NCBI RefSeq assembly: GCF_024710845.1
Contig: NZ_JANJTZ010000059.1
Span: forward strand, 1-55,656
DNA: 55,656 nucleotides
Origin: Mesorhizobium sp.
GTDB lineage: Bacteria; Pseudomonadota; Alphaproteobacteria; Rhizobiales; Rhizobiaceae
Reading direction: 5' to 3'
Positions within the stretch are counted from its first letter, which is position 1. The number at the start of each line of letters is the position of its first letter. A program made the translations under genes and the position numbers. Below the pieces are notes generated by a model that was not told the DNA's origin, made no database searches, and saw only the letters and a program-made list of their open reading frames with translations. Positions 28,796 to 37,713 of the stretch are shown here, in pieces.

Positions 28796-29212
28796 GTGAG
28801 ATCGAGTACGATCACTTTGGGGCAATCCGGTAAGCGAACTGGAACGGGGGCACTCGATGCGTCGCGATGGCTAGCCTTTGCCATCGCCATCCTCATGGCC
28901 GTTTCGACCATGTTTCACGACCGACACGCCCAAGCGGCCACCGCTGATAAGATTCGCTATATCGTAGAGACCAGCCACACCGAGCCTGCGGCCGGACACA
29001 GCCATGTCGGGTCCCGCGGAGCAGACCGAGCGCAGGACGACGGCAGTTGCCATGTTTCGCCATCCGGATGCGCCATCTGCGTCCCGGTATCCGCGCAGAT
29101 CGTCATCGGCACAATGCGAATCGAGCCTCCCGCCTTTGCCCCACCTTCCATCTCATCGCCGGGTGACGTGCCGCTCCGGCTGCGCCCCCCCAAGGTCTCC
29201 GCGATCGCCTAA
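28796..29212 (+). CDS. Small exported cysteine-containing protein, function unknown
   Basis: The protein has 138 residues with a GTG start. A hydrophobic segment (LAFAIAILMAVSTM, about 25-40) ending in HAQAA looks like a signal peptide. The mature part is His-containing, with a cysteine group DDGSCHVSPSGCAICV that could bind metal. The C-terminus is Pro-rich. It resembles the protein at 8804 in layout (signal, Cys cluster, short Pro-rich end) without clear alignment, and like it stands at the head of a metal-stress gene group behind an FNR-like box. Confidence 0.5.
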   Translation: MRSSTITLGQSGKRTGTGALDASRWLAFAIAILMAVSTMFHDRHAQAATADKIRYIVETSHTEPAAGHSHVGSRGADRAQDDGSCHVSPSGCAICVPVSAQIVIGTMRIEPPAFAPPSISSPGDVPLRLRPPKVSAIA

Positions 29213-29389
29213 GCGCGCTGCCGTCCTGGTTCGTGCGCTTCACAATCAGCAATCCACGGAGTCACGAACATGAGAACCAAAGAGCACTATACATTTATCC
29301 CCATGCCAGTTTCTGGCATCCACCGCGCTCGGTGCGGCCACCGGCCCCGCCCCACCCTTGGTCACTTTAGCGACGACAAGGAGAAAGCC

Positions 29390-30502
29390 ATGAGAACTAC
29401 TGCCGCATCGGTTTCGCGAAACGCCCCTCGCGTGACCTTCAGCACCCTGGCGGCAGCCATTGGCTTGGCGGTTGCCATGTCCTTCGCACGTCCGGCTGTG
29501 GCGGAGCCCACACCTTCAGGCTTCGTCTACACGGCCGACGAATATGGCAAAACAGTCAGCCGTATCGATCTGAAGAGCGGAAAGGTCGACATCATTCCTG
29601 TCGATTTGACACCCCACAATGTGCAGTTCGTCCCGGGAGATGGCCGCTTGCTTGCGGTAGGCATCGCCGCATCGGGTGGAGGGACCGAAAGTCATGATGG
29701 TGGTGGCCATGGTGGCAGCGAGGAAGGCGAGGGAGATAAGGGAGCAGCCGGTGGCGGCAAGCTGATAGTCCTCGACACGGCCGACATCGCCTCCGCCCTA
29801 ACAGTCTCGATCGACGTTGGCGCCCACCCGGCCCATGTCATCGCCGATGCCGAAGGCAACCGCGCATACGTGTCCAATTCCGAAGACGACACTCTTTCGG
29901 TGGTCGATCTGCAAAAGGGCGAAGCCGTCGCGACGATCGCCACGGGCGACTATCCTCACGGTCTGCGGATGAGTCCTGACGGAAAGTCGATCTATGTCGC
30001 CAATGTCGAGGACGGCACTGTCTCAGTGATCGATATCGCCACGCTTGCAGAAACAGCCAGGATCGCGGTCGGGGCCACTCCGGTTCAGGTGGGATTCGTC
30101 CCGGACGGCAGGCGCGTCTACGTTTCGCTGCGCGACGCGAACCAGGTGGCGGTCATTGACACCGTCACGCGCGAGGTGACCGCGCGTATCGATGTCGGGC
30201 GGTCACCCATCCAGGTGCATGCGACGCCGGACGGCCGCTTCGTTTATGTCGCAAACCAGGGAACCGACGAGGATCCGGATGACACGGTTTCGGTCATCGA
30301 TACCGCCAGCAACACGGTCGTCAAGACGATCCGGACTGGCCGGGGAGCGCACGGGGTGACCGTCAGCAGCGACGGTGACTTTGCTTTCGTGACCAATATC
30401 ATCGACGGCACGGTTTCGCGGATATCAGTCGCAAGCCAGTCGGTCGTCGACACCTACACAGTCGGCAAGGGACCGAACGGGATTACTTTCCAGACACCTT
30501 GA
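29390..30502 (+). CDS. YVTN/YncE-like beta-propeller, exported
   Basis: The 370-residue periplasmic protein starts at 29390 with AAGGAG nine bases upstream; the frame open from 29270 is rejected for lack of a site. A signal peptide (to about residue 43, PAVAEP) is followed by about seven 40-residue YVTN repeats, each with the pattern VSVID...A.I..G..P. An insert rich in His, Gly and Glu (HDGGGHGGSEEGEGDKG) breaks one early blade and may bind metal. Such propellers accompany copper or denitrification-type loci but their function is unknown. A hairpin terminator follows. Confidence 0.88.
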   Translation: MRTTAASVSRNAPRVTFSTLAAAIGLAVAMSFARPAVAEPTPSGFVYTADEYGKTVSRIDLKSGKVDIIPVDLTPHNVQFVPGDGRLLAVGIAASGGGTESHDGGGHGGSEEGEGDKGAAGGGKLIVLDTADIASALTVSIDVGAHPAHVIADAEGNRAYVSNSEDDTLSVVDLQKGEAVATIATGDYPHGLRMSPDGKSIYVANVEDGTVSVIDIATLAETARIAVGATPVQVGFVPDGRRVYVSLRDANQVAVIDTVTREVTARIDVGRSPIQVHATPDGRFVYVANQGTDEDPDDTVSVIDTASNTVVKTIRTGRGAHGVTVSSDGDFAFVTNIIDGTVSRISVASQSVVDTYTVGKGPNGITFQTP

Positions 30503-30513
30503 TACGCGAACGT

Positions 30514-30538
30514 GGGTGCCGAGACCGTCTCGGCGCCC
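30514..30538 (+). terminator. Hairpin terminator after the beta-propeller gene
   Basis: GGGTGCCGAGA and TCTCGGCGCCC form an 11-pair stem (one G-T pair) with a CCG loop, 12 bases after the stop. There is no T-run, but position and strength favour a transcript end. The roughly 255 bases from here to the DUF302 gene hold nothing recognisable. Confidence 0.6.
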
Positions 30539-30794
30539 GCGGGCAAAACCAAAGCCAGAATTGGGAAACACAGCCGTAACCGCTTTTCGCAAGGGACTTT
30601 TCTTGTCGGGATCCTACTCTTGACGTCCCTGCCCTGCTTTGTGGAGGACGCCGCCCTCCAAAGACACCGTACCGATGGCACCTCCGCAGTCTTGAGCCGC
30701 CCCGTCACCTCGTTGAGGCGCCGGCCGAATTCGGGCTCGAAACGGACGCGGCTACCGCCGTGCTATGACTCGCCGAAATCGGCGGGCCTGCTTG

Positions 30795-31181
30795 TCAGAT
30801 CGCAGCGACCGCTTCGGCCAGCAGGTCGCGTACCTGACCCGCAACCGCATGCAGTGCAGGATTATCGATCGCCTGCATCGAGGCCACCGGGTCAATCGCG
30901 CTGACCTCGACCCCGCCTGCAACCTCGCGCAGGATCACATTGCAGGGCAGCATCGCGCCAACGCGCGGCTCGATACCGATGGCCTGATGCGCCATCTTAG
31001 GATTGCAGGCGCCAAGGATTCGATAGGGTGGCATGTCCACGTCGAGCTTCTTCTTCATAGTCTCCTTGACATCGATTTCGGTCAGGACGCCAAAGCCTTT
31101 GTCCGCAAGCGCCTTCCGGGTGCGGGCGTCGACCTCGTCAAAGTTCGCCCCGGTTACCAACCGATTGAACGTATAATTCAT
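30795..31181 (-). CDS. DUF302 domain protein
   Basis: This 128-residue protein covers the full DUF302 domain: TFNRLVTGANFDEVDARTRKALADKGFGVL at the start (here described by its ends), then PPYRILGACNPKMAHQA and LPCNVILREV. It has no signal peptide. GGGAGAAA lies upstream of the ATG. DUF302 proteins recur in metal and sulfur stress clusters; the two conserved Cys (GACNP and LPCNV) suggest a redox or metal role. It is probably transcribed together with the tiny membrane peptide gene 19 bases upstream. Confidence 0.9.
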   Translation of the reverse strand: MNYTFNRLVTGANFDEVDARTRKALADKGFGVLTEIDVKETMKKKLDVDMPPYRILGACNPKMAHQAIGIEPRVGAMLPCNVILREVAGGVEVSAIDPVASMQAIDNPALHAVAGQVRDLLAEAVAAI

Positions 31182-31200
31182 GGCGATTTCTCCCTGTAGG

Positions 31201-31317
31201 TTATTTTCGTAAATACTTGATCAGGGCGGCGATTGTTAGACCCACAAGGACCAGAATGACGATCGTCCCAAGCCAGCCGAACCCCATCCCCAAGCCCATA
31301 CCGTAGTCGTTCATCAT
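31201..31317 (-). CDS. 38-residue single-helix membrane peptide
   Basis: The frame reads MMNDYGMGLGMGFGWLGTIV and continues through a hydrophobic helix to a basic end (IKYLRK). AGGAAAA lies a few bases before the ATG pair. A Met/Gly-rich N-terminus plus one helix is a common design for small membrane proteins next to copper and DUF302 genes. It begins 74 bases from the EF-hand gene's stop and is likely in the same transcript (EF-hand, peptide, DUF302). Confidence 0.7.
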   Translation of the reverse strand: MMNDYGMGLGMGFGWLGTIVILVLVGLTIAALIKYLRK

Positions 31318-31391
31318 CGAATTTTCCTATCACGTGATGGTTCTGCCCCCGACAACAGACCTGCGTCAAAGCGGCGGGGGCAGCACTCATA

Positions 31392-31922
31392 TCAGTTGTT
31401 GTCCATCATGCCTTTGCCCGTTGCCGGCATTCCGCCTTGTTGCCCGGCCATGTGGCTCTGCATCATTTCAGCCATGGCAGCCACTTCAGCCTCGGTCACT
31501 TGCGCATCACCGTCGGCGTCGTGCATCTGGAAGGCGCGCACCGTCATCGGCCGGGTGTGGGCCGCATGCATCACCGCGAATTCCTCCAACGACAGCTTGC
31601 CATTGGCATCGGTGTCATAGGTCTTGAGTTCTGCCTGAATGCCTGTCGTCATCTCTTCGGGGCTGAGCGTACCGTCCTTGTTGATATCAAAGGCGGCCAT
31701 GGCATTGCTCTGGTGCCCATCCATCATCATGCCCATACCGCCGCCCATCATGCCGTGATGGCCGGCATCCCTCATGCCGCCGTGCCCACGCATCATACCC
31801 ATGCCATCGCCCATCATACCGCCATTCTGCATTTGCACCTGCTGGGCGATGACGGGCACAGCAACCGCCGCAAGCCCAAGGGCGGCAACGATTGAGAGGG
31901 TCAGCTTCGTTGAACGTTTCAT
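31392..31922 (-). CDS. Exported EF-hand protein, Met/His/Gly-rich
   Basis: The protein has 176 residues from the ATG at 31922, with AGGAG eight bases ahead; a 30-codon extension is rejected. A signal peptide (LSIVAALGLAAVAVPVIAQ) is followed by a Met/Gly/His-rich stretch (about 28-65, such as GMMGGGMGMMMDG) that could bind copper. Three EF-hand loops follow: DINKDGTLSPEE, DTDANGKLSLEE and DADGDAQVTEAE, expected to bind calcium. It is divergent from the two-component pair with an inverted repeat between them, hinting at control by that regulator. Confidence 0.88.
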   Translation of the reverse strand: MKRSTKLTLSIVAALGLAAVAVPVIAQQVQMQNGGMMGDGMGMMRGHGGMRDAGHHGMMGGGMGMMMDGHQSNAMAAFDINKDGTLSPEEMTTGIQAELKTYDTDANGKLSLEEFAVMHAAHTRPMTVRAFQMHDADGDAQVTEAEVAAMAEMMQSHMAGQQGGMPATGKGMMDNN

Positions 31923-32014
31923 GATTATCACTCCTGAATTGATCTGCGATGAGGTCAATCTGGGGTGCAGGTGTCCCACAGGTTTGTCAGGCGGGACGGC
32001 CATTTGTATCAAAC

Positions 32015-32049
32015 TGTCGCAAACACCGTTCCGGTGAAGGTTTGCGACA
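32015..32049. promoter_or_regulatory. Inverted repeat between divergent EF-hand and two-component genes
   Basis: TGTCGCAAAC and GTTTGCGACA are perfect 10-base arms 15 bases apart, with a smaller CACCG-TTC-CGGTG repeat between them. The site is central to the divergent promoters, as expected for an operator bound by the neighbouring OmpR-type regulator, though it could also be an mRNA hairpin. Confidence 0.55.
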
Positions 32050-32106
32050 ATCTTCCGCCCGCGTGACCCCCAGGATCGGCTAGGGTCAGGTCCAGGAGAT
32101 ATGCTG

Positions 32107-32829
32107 ATGACCAGTCCGCCCCATATCCTGATTGTCGATGATCACCGCGAGATCCGCGATGCCTTGGCGAAGTATCTGGAAAAGAACGGCATGCGTGCGA
32201 CGACCGCGGCAAATGCCCTGGCGATGGACGCGGCGATGAAGGTGGGACAGTTCGATCTGATCGTGCTGGATGTGATGATGCCGGGCGAAGACGGCTTGTC
32301 GGTCTGCCGCCGTTTGCGCGCCCAGGGTGGCATACCGATCCTGATGCTGACCGCACTTGGGGATGATACCGACCGCATCGTTGGACTTGAGGTCGGGGCC
32401 GATGACTATCTGCCGAAGCCATTCAACCCGCGCGAGCTCCTGGCCCGGATCAAGGCAATCCTGCGGCGGTCCGAACGGGCGCGGATGCCGGGTGACAACA
32501 TTGCCGGGAACAGGCTGGCTTTCGACCGATGGGTTCTGGATACCGACAGGCGAAGGCTGATCGATACCGAAGGCGCCGAAGTCGCGCTGACCACATCCGA
32601 ATTCCGCCTTCTGACGGTGTTTCTGGCCCGCCCACGCTTCGTGCTCAGCCGCGATCAACTACTCGATCTCACCTCTGGCCGGGCGGCACAGGTGTTTGAT
32701 CGCACGATCGACAACCAGATCAGCCGATTGCGCCGCAAGATCGAGGCGGATCCAACCAAGCCCGTACTTATCGCCACCGTCTGGGGAGGCGGCTACAGTC
32801 TCGCCGCCGATGTAAGGGAGATGCCGTGA
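32107..32829 (+). CDS. OmpR-family response regulator
   Basis: The protein has 240 residues from the second ATG (32107), which lies eight bases after AGGAG; the ATG at 32101 is too close. The receiver domain has the acidic pair VDDH, phospho-acceptor D55 in LDVMMPGEDG, and conserved Thr (MLTALGDDTDRI) and Lys (YLPKPF). A C-terminal winged helix follows (residues about 135-235, SRDQLLDLTSGR and DNQISRLRRKIE). It pairs with the overlapping kinase gene. The signal is unknown; the EF-hand/DUF302/propeller neighbours suggest metal or envelope stress. Confidence 0.95.
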   Translation: MTSPPHILIVDDHREIRDALAKYLEKNGMRATTAANALAMDAAMKVGQFDLIVLDVMMPGEDGLSVCRRLRAQGGIPILMLTALGDDTDRIVGLEVGADDYLPKPFNPRELLARIKAILRRSERARMPGDNIAGNRLAFDRWVLDTDRRRLIDTEGAEVALTTSEFRLLTVFLARPRFVLSRDQLLDLTSGRAAQVFDRTIDNQISRLRRKIEADPTKPVLIATVWGGGYSLAADVREMP

Positions 32830-34229
32830 AGGCGCGCTTCGCCCGTTTGGGCAATCTGTTCCCGCAGTCCTTGGGTGGCCAGTTGCTGGCTATGCTGCTT
32901 TTGGCGCTCGTCACGACGCAGGGGCTTGGCCTCCTGCTGCTGACTGACGAGCGCAACCTCGCCGTGCGGGCGGCCTTGGGTTTCGAGGTGGCCGGACGCG
33001 CCGCGAATGTCGTGCTGCTGCTGGACGACGCGCCAAGAGATCTGCGCCCGTCCATCCTGAGGGCGGCAGACTCGCCCCTGGTTCGGTTCGAAGTGGGACC
33101 TGCGCCTGAATCACCGCATGATGGCACCGATGCAGACTCTGTTCTGGGTCAGATCCGGCAAATCCTCGGCAGTCCAGAACGTGAAATAAGGGCAGATATT
33201 CATGCCATTTCCATAACTCGTATGCCGATTCCCGAAGGCATGCCAGCCGCAATGCGCCCCATGCACGACGCGATGATGGCCGGGCGGACGGAAGCGGTGG
33301 AAATGACGCTTTCGATCCGTCTGGCCAGTGGCGATTGGCTGAATGTGCGCACGATGTTCCATCGCCCAGGCCCGCAACTTTCGCCGAAGGCCCTGTTGCC
33401 GCTGCTGTTGATGGCCGTTGCCGTGGCCCTAGTGGCTTGGTGGACGGCTCGACGTGTCGTGGGCCCGATGCGCGCGCTTGCGGTAGGGGCCGACCGGCTG
33501 GGGCGCGGCCTTGATGCTGGTCCGCTGCCCATGACCGGGCCATCAGAGGTCAGCAACACCACGCTGGCCTTCAACCGGATGCAGGACCGGCTGACGCGCT
33601 TTGTGGCCGAGCGCACACATATGCTCGCGGCGCTGAGCCATGATCTGCGTTCACCCCTTACCGCGATGCGGCTCAGGATCGAGATGTTGGACGAAACCGA
33701 GGACAGTGTCCGCCTGAAGTCGCTGGTCGAGGAAATGCAGGCCATGGTCGAGGCGACGCTGGAATTTGCGCGCGGCGTCGCCAGGGCGGAACCCGAAGCC
33801 ACGGTGGATCTTGCTGCTTTGCTGGCCAATATAGTGAGCGATATGGGCGGGGATCGGGCGAACCTCGCACAATCGCAGCCGATGCCCGTCACCATTCGCC
33901 CTCACGCGCTGAACCGAGCCCTGCGCAACCTGATCGACAATGCCGTCCGCTATGGCGACGTGGCAAACGTTACCCTGACGCAAGAACCGGGAATGGTCAT
34001 CATCACCATCGCCGACTCGGGTCCGGGATTGCCCAAGGATCAGCTTGAGGCCGTCTTTGAGCCTTTCGTGCGGCTGGAAGGGTCTCGCAACCGGGATACG
34101 GGCGGGGTTGGTCTGGGTCTGGCCATCGCCCGAACCATTGTTCAGGCGCATGGCGGAACGGTCCTGCTGCGGAACCGGGCTGGAGGCGGGCTGGACGCAA
34201 TAGTGCGGCTTCCGATCGGGGATACGTGA
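32826..34229 (+). CDS. Sensor histidine kinase
   Basis: This 467-residue inner-membrane kinase has a first helix at about 20-40, a periplasmic part of about 145 residues, a second helix near 190-205 and a HAMP domain (RRVVGPMRALAVGADRLGRG). The phosphorylated His is H272 in LSHDLRSPLTAMR. The ATPase domain has the N box (RALRNLIDNAVRYG), G1 (IADSGPGLP) and G2 (GGVGLGLAI). It starts at a four-base overlap with the response regulator. The sensor domain contains Met/His-rich stretches (MRPMHDAMMAG), consistent with a metal-sensing role. Confidence 0.95.
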   Translation: MKARFARLGNLFPQSLGGQLLAMLLLALVTTQGLGLLLLTDERNLAVRAALGFEVAGRAANVVLLLDDAPRDLRPSILRAADSPLVRFEVGPAPESPHDGTDADSVLGQIRQILGSPEREIRADIHAISITRMPIPEGMPAAMRPMHDAMMAGRTEAVEMTLSIRLASGDWLNVRTMFHRPGPQLSPKALLPLLLMAVAVALVAWWTARRVVGPMRALAVGADRLGRGLDAGPLPMTGPSEVSNTTLAFNRMQDRLTRFVAERTHMLAALSHDLRSPLTAMRLRIEMLDETEDSVRLKSLVEEMQAMVEATLEFARGVARAEPEATVDLAALLANIVSDMGGDRANLAQSQPMPVTIRPHALNRALRNLIDNAVRYGDVANVTLTQEPGMVIITIADSGPGLPKDQLEAVFEPFVRLEGSRNRDTGGVGLGLAIARTIVQAHGGTVLLRNRAGGGLDAIVRLPIGDT

Positions 34230-35185
34230 ATCAGCCTGGCGGTCAGGGGAAAAAGCCAGCGCAGACTTCCTGAAGCAAAACGATTATCCGAAGTCGCCTT
34301 GCAGGGCGGCTGTCAGCGCGACTTAGCGCGCGGTCGTTGCGATCGTCAGAACGACGAAGCTCCAAAATCGGCTCGCGCAATACTCCCGCCGCGACCGTCA
34401 GTGCGTCCCCACTGATAGGCGCCCAGCCCAGGAGCAGGCGCCAGCATCCAGCGGCGAACCCGCCGGTCGACCTGGTCGAGGGCGGCAGGGCCGATCGGAA
34501 ACCATCCCTATCGCGAAAGCACTCCCCATCGCGCTCTAACGCCCGGTTGGCCGCCGCGCCCAAGGCGTTCCGGAGAGCTCGATCCAACCGTGAACACAAT
34601 TACGCCGTGCTCCTCCGGTGAGATATTTACTCGGCCTGTGAATTTGCGCTTGATTCTCCCCACACTGTATGTAGACAGTCGGGTCATTCGCCGAGTGCTT
34701 TTTGTAAGCTTTGCTTGCTGATCGGGGCCAGCTTTCTGTGGGATGCTTTAATGCTATTTTGGAATAATTTCATTGAGATAGGGGTCGTAAGCGGCATTCT
34801 ATCGGCATTACTTTGGGTCTATTTGGAACGAGGTTGAACTTCGGTTCGCACATCGGAATCGTCAGATCGCCTCGACAGATAGACGTTGCGTGTCCCGCAG
34901 TAGTGGTTCGTTCGCTTGAACCGCCCCCGGGCTGTCGATTGGCTGAATCCCGCCGTGGATCTGCTAGCATCGCGACATGCATTTGGGGGCCACGGCGAAT
35001 GCCACGACGGACCGCGAGATGCCGATCGGTTTTAACGCGTCAAGCAAGCAGCTTGGCCAAAACACCGGGTCGCGAAACTACAGACCTACTTGGCGGAGGG
35101 TGGTTTTTCGCAAAGCCTTATAACCAAACGGAAGTCATCTAACCAAACGGCAGCCATCGCCGCATTCGGCGAGTTGCAGGAACTC
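34230..35185. other. Non-coding or decayed stretch
   Basis: No supported gene was found in about 950 bases. A minus-strand frame at 34243-34599 has only a TTG start, no ribosome binding site and no recognisable motif. Parts around 34620-34800 are visibly richer in A and T than the surroundings. The stretch adjoins a heavily mutated CheB/CheR-type gene, so general decay is likely. Confidence 0.4.
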
Positions 35186-36110
35186 TAATGCAGTCGCAAT
35201 TCGGCGCGGGCCGCCCTCAACTCTTCCTGAAGTGCGCGCTCGCCGGGAGAGGGATCGGGGTGCGGCACGGTCGGCGTGAAGCTTACCAGGAGGAAGCCGC
35301 ACTTTGGTGACGAGCAGCGGCATGACGGTCATCGCGACGGATCAGCCCGTCTTGCCCTCCCGGATGCGTGCGTTGACAGTTACGCCTCGGATCCCGCTCG
35401 ACGCCTCGCGGATTGCAGCGCGCAGTTCGACACCAGTCGGTCGCGGGCCAAGGTCAGCAGGTCGCTGGTCGGCTCGCCGGCGGGATGTTCCAGATAGTCT
35501 CTCGTCGTGCCATGGAAATAGAGAACGTGGCCTTTCCGGTCGATCAGCACCGACGCCGGGGCCAACGCTCCAGGAGCGCGCGCCGCGCCACTTCGTCTGC
35601 CGGTGCGCGTGGCTCGGATTACGGTGGCGATTGCTTCTCCATGATGCGCGGTTCAGCGGGCCCGCAGAGGCGGATGGTAGATAAAGTCGTGCCAGTCGGC
35701 CCGAGCCTTCGGTATCTCCGCCATTTCTTCGACACCGTTTCGAACAGATCGTCGTGTCGTCCGATCGCCTTCGCATTGCCGAGAAACAGATGTCCGCCAG
35801 TCTGAGTGCGAATTGACAGAGGGCGACGATCCGCCGCTGCGCTTCCGTTCCAGATAGACGAGGACATTACTGTACGAAACCAAGTCGAGCTGCGAGAGCC
35901 GCGGATCGCGCAACAGGTTCTGCGGCGCGAACACGACCATGTCGCAAAGCTCCTTGCTAACCTGATACGAGCCATCGAGCTTTTCAAATAAGCGCTTGAG
36001 GCGCGACGCGGGAAAGCCCGCCATGGCGGCGGCCGGTTAGATGCCGCCGCGCGCCTTGCGCAGATTGACGTCCTGCGCATCGGTAGCGAACACCTTCAGG
36101 TCGAAGCGGA
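35186..36110 (-). pseudogene. Decayed CheB/CheR-type methyltransferase-PAS gene
   Basis: Fragments in different minus-strand frames line up with one CheR/PAS fusion protein. Upstream, FDLKVFATDAQDVNLRKARGG is followed by an in-frame stop at 36039-36037. FPASRLKRLFEKLDGSYQVS and VFAPQNLLRDPRLSQLDLVS come next. After a frameshift come HLFLGNAKAIGRHDDLFETV and RRYRRLG. Then PASVLIDRKGHVLYFHGTT and YLEHPAGEPTSDLLTLARDR follow, then VTVMPLLVTKVR, and in another frame SFTPTVPHPDPSPGERALQE up to a stop. At least three frameshifts and one stop make it non-functional. Both ends of the original gene are missing. Confidence 0.85.
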
Positions 36111-36581
36111 TTCCCTTCGTGAACCAGCACCAGTCCGGCATGCAAAATCATCAGATGTGAGTCAGAGCCTATTCCGGACCCGTTCCGGTTTTGCCCTGTC
36201 AGATTGGCAGCAGTTCATGACTATCACGGCCATTCTCATGACAAACGCAAACCGCGACGCGATGCGATATATGCGACGCCGGTATTACGTTCCGTTCGAA
36301 CGGGTCTTAACCTGCATCAAAGACGGATAGCTCGTCTGGACTGACATTGTTCAGCTTCATCGCCTGGCGTTCTACGCCGATGCGAAATATTCGTGCCCAC
36401 CGTCTCCTGAGAGTTGATTTGATATGTTGTCGACCCAAAACGAGCTGCCGTTGCAGGTGAGAGGTATCATCTCCAATCATCATGCGCATCGCGTTTCTGT
36501 GGACGGAGGGAGCGCTCACGATAAGTGCCTTAGAGTTGTAACTGCACCTTGATGAGGGAAGTTATTGCGGGAGGTCGGCCA
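36111..36581. other. Intergenic region, no gene recognised
   Basis: Only short unsupported frames occur, including a 70-codon GTG-started minus frame at 36307-36519 without similarity. A perfect palindrome CCGTTCGAACGG lies at 36292-36303 and is the only structured element noted. Confidence 0.4.
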
Positions 36582-37016
36582 ATGATAATCCGTACACTTT
36601 CCACGGCAGAGTGCACGAGGCTGCTTGCGGCAAACCGCGTAGCCCGCTTGGCCTGCGCAAAAGACGGGCGGCCTTATGTGGTTCCGATCTACTGTGCCTA
36701 CGCGGACAGCCATCTTTACGCATTCTCCATGCCGGGCAAGAAGATTGAATGGATGCGAGGCAATCCCATGGTGTCACTCCAGGTGCACGAGGGGGGCGAA
36801 CGGCGCGAATGGAAAAGCGTAGTTGTCGACGGTCGTTATGAGGAAATGCTTGATTGTGCCGGGCGGAATCATGCTTGGTCGCAATTGAGCAGACATTTCG
36901 ACTGGTGGGAGCCGGGCGGTCTCAAACCTGTCGAATCTGAGGTTTCGGACCATTTGCCGCACGTCTTCTTTCGAATCTCGATCGAGCAGATGTCCGGGCG
37001 GGAGGCAAAGGAATAG
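36582..37016 (+). CDS. Pyridoxamine 5'-phosphate oxidase-family (flavin reductase-like) protein
   Basis: The 144-residue split-barrel protein starts at 36582, where GGGAGGT lies seven bases ahead; an upstream ATG at 36549 lacks a good site. The opening segment LSTAECTRLLAANRVARLAC and RPYVVPIYCAYADSHLYAFS are typical of small FMN or F420/heme-binding PPOX proteins seen in low-oxygen regulons. It probably acts as a dimer with flavin. The function is unknown. Confidence 0.85.
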   Translation: MIIRTLSTAECTRLLAANRVARLACAKDGRPYVVPIYCAYADSHLYAFSMPGKKIEWMRGNPMVSLQVHEGGERREWKSVVVDGRYEEMLDCAGRNHAWSQLSRHFDWWEPGGLKPVESEVSDHLPHVFFRISIEQMSGREAKE

Positions 37017-37129
37017 CACTCCATGCGTTCCGATACGGCTCTGGCCAGCGAGTGCAGTAATTGTGGGTTCAAAAGCGCACTAGCGCCTCACCGTCCTCAC
37101 CGCAGGGTCACAATCATCGGAGCCTGATC

Positions 37130-37547
37130 ATGTCCTTCCTCGTCAATCTCGCGCTCGTCCTGCCTTTCAGTCTCGGTCTTGTGATCTCTGGCACTTTTGT
37201 TCCGGCCAAAGTCCTCAACTTCCTCGATCTCTTCGGCACACGGGGTGCGTCGCTCGCCTTCGTCATGGGGAGCGCCGTGGTCGTGTCATTCGTCGGCTAT
37301 CGGCTGGTGCTGCGGCGTGATGGCCCGATCACGGGCGGCATGTTCTACCTCCCGACAGAGACAGACATCGACGGCCGTGCTATCTTCGGTATCGGTCGGG
37401 GTCTTGGTGGCTCTGTCCGGACCCGGCATTGACGGCGCTCGAACTCGGGAATCCGGGGACGCTGGTATTTCTTTCCTGGCGATGTTCCTCAGCATGTTGG
37501 CGGCTCGCGCCACCGGCGAGCGGTCTGACCTGCTTCGTGCTGCCTGA
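37130..37547 (+). pseudogene. Frameshifted DUF6691 (YeeE/YedE-like) membrane protein gene
   Basis: The first part from 37130 encodes helices FLVNLALVLPFSLGLVISGT and a region ending TDIDGRAIFGIGRGLGG. It then shifts frame: LCPDPALTALELGNPGTLVF is readable in the next frame, and a second shift leads to LAMFLSMLAARATGE. The uninterrupted protein would match the C-terminal half-transporter DUF6691. Two frameshifts near 37405 and 37470 make it a probable pseudogene unless they are sequencing errors. Confidence 0.75.
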
Positions 37548-37713
37548 CAAAGCCTGGAACAAAAGAGGCGACGCCGAGCGCTAAGCTAAATGCCTGGTGG
37601 GACGCCTCGGTCTTGCATCGACGCGACGAACGAGGAGCCTCTCGCGGCTTTGTCGGCTACAGTGGTTGGGACGCGGCCGGCACGCGTGAAATCCGCAGAG
37701 CAAGGGCAGTGAT

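Noticed and set aside
29270-29389. N-terminal extension of the beta-propeller
   Set aside because: A strong AAGGAG and a proper signal peptide begin at 29390; the extension would bury the signal peptide.
34243-34599. 118-codon minus-strand frame after the histidine kinase gene
   Set aside because: TTG start, no ribosome binding site and no similarity; probably chance in GC-rich DNA.
36307-36519. 70-codon minus-strand frame
   Set aside because: GTG start without a Shine-Dalgarno sequence and no family recognised; left as unannotated.
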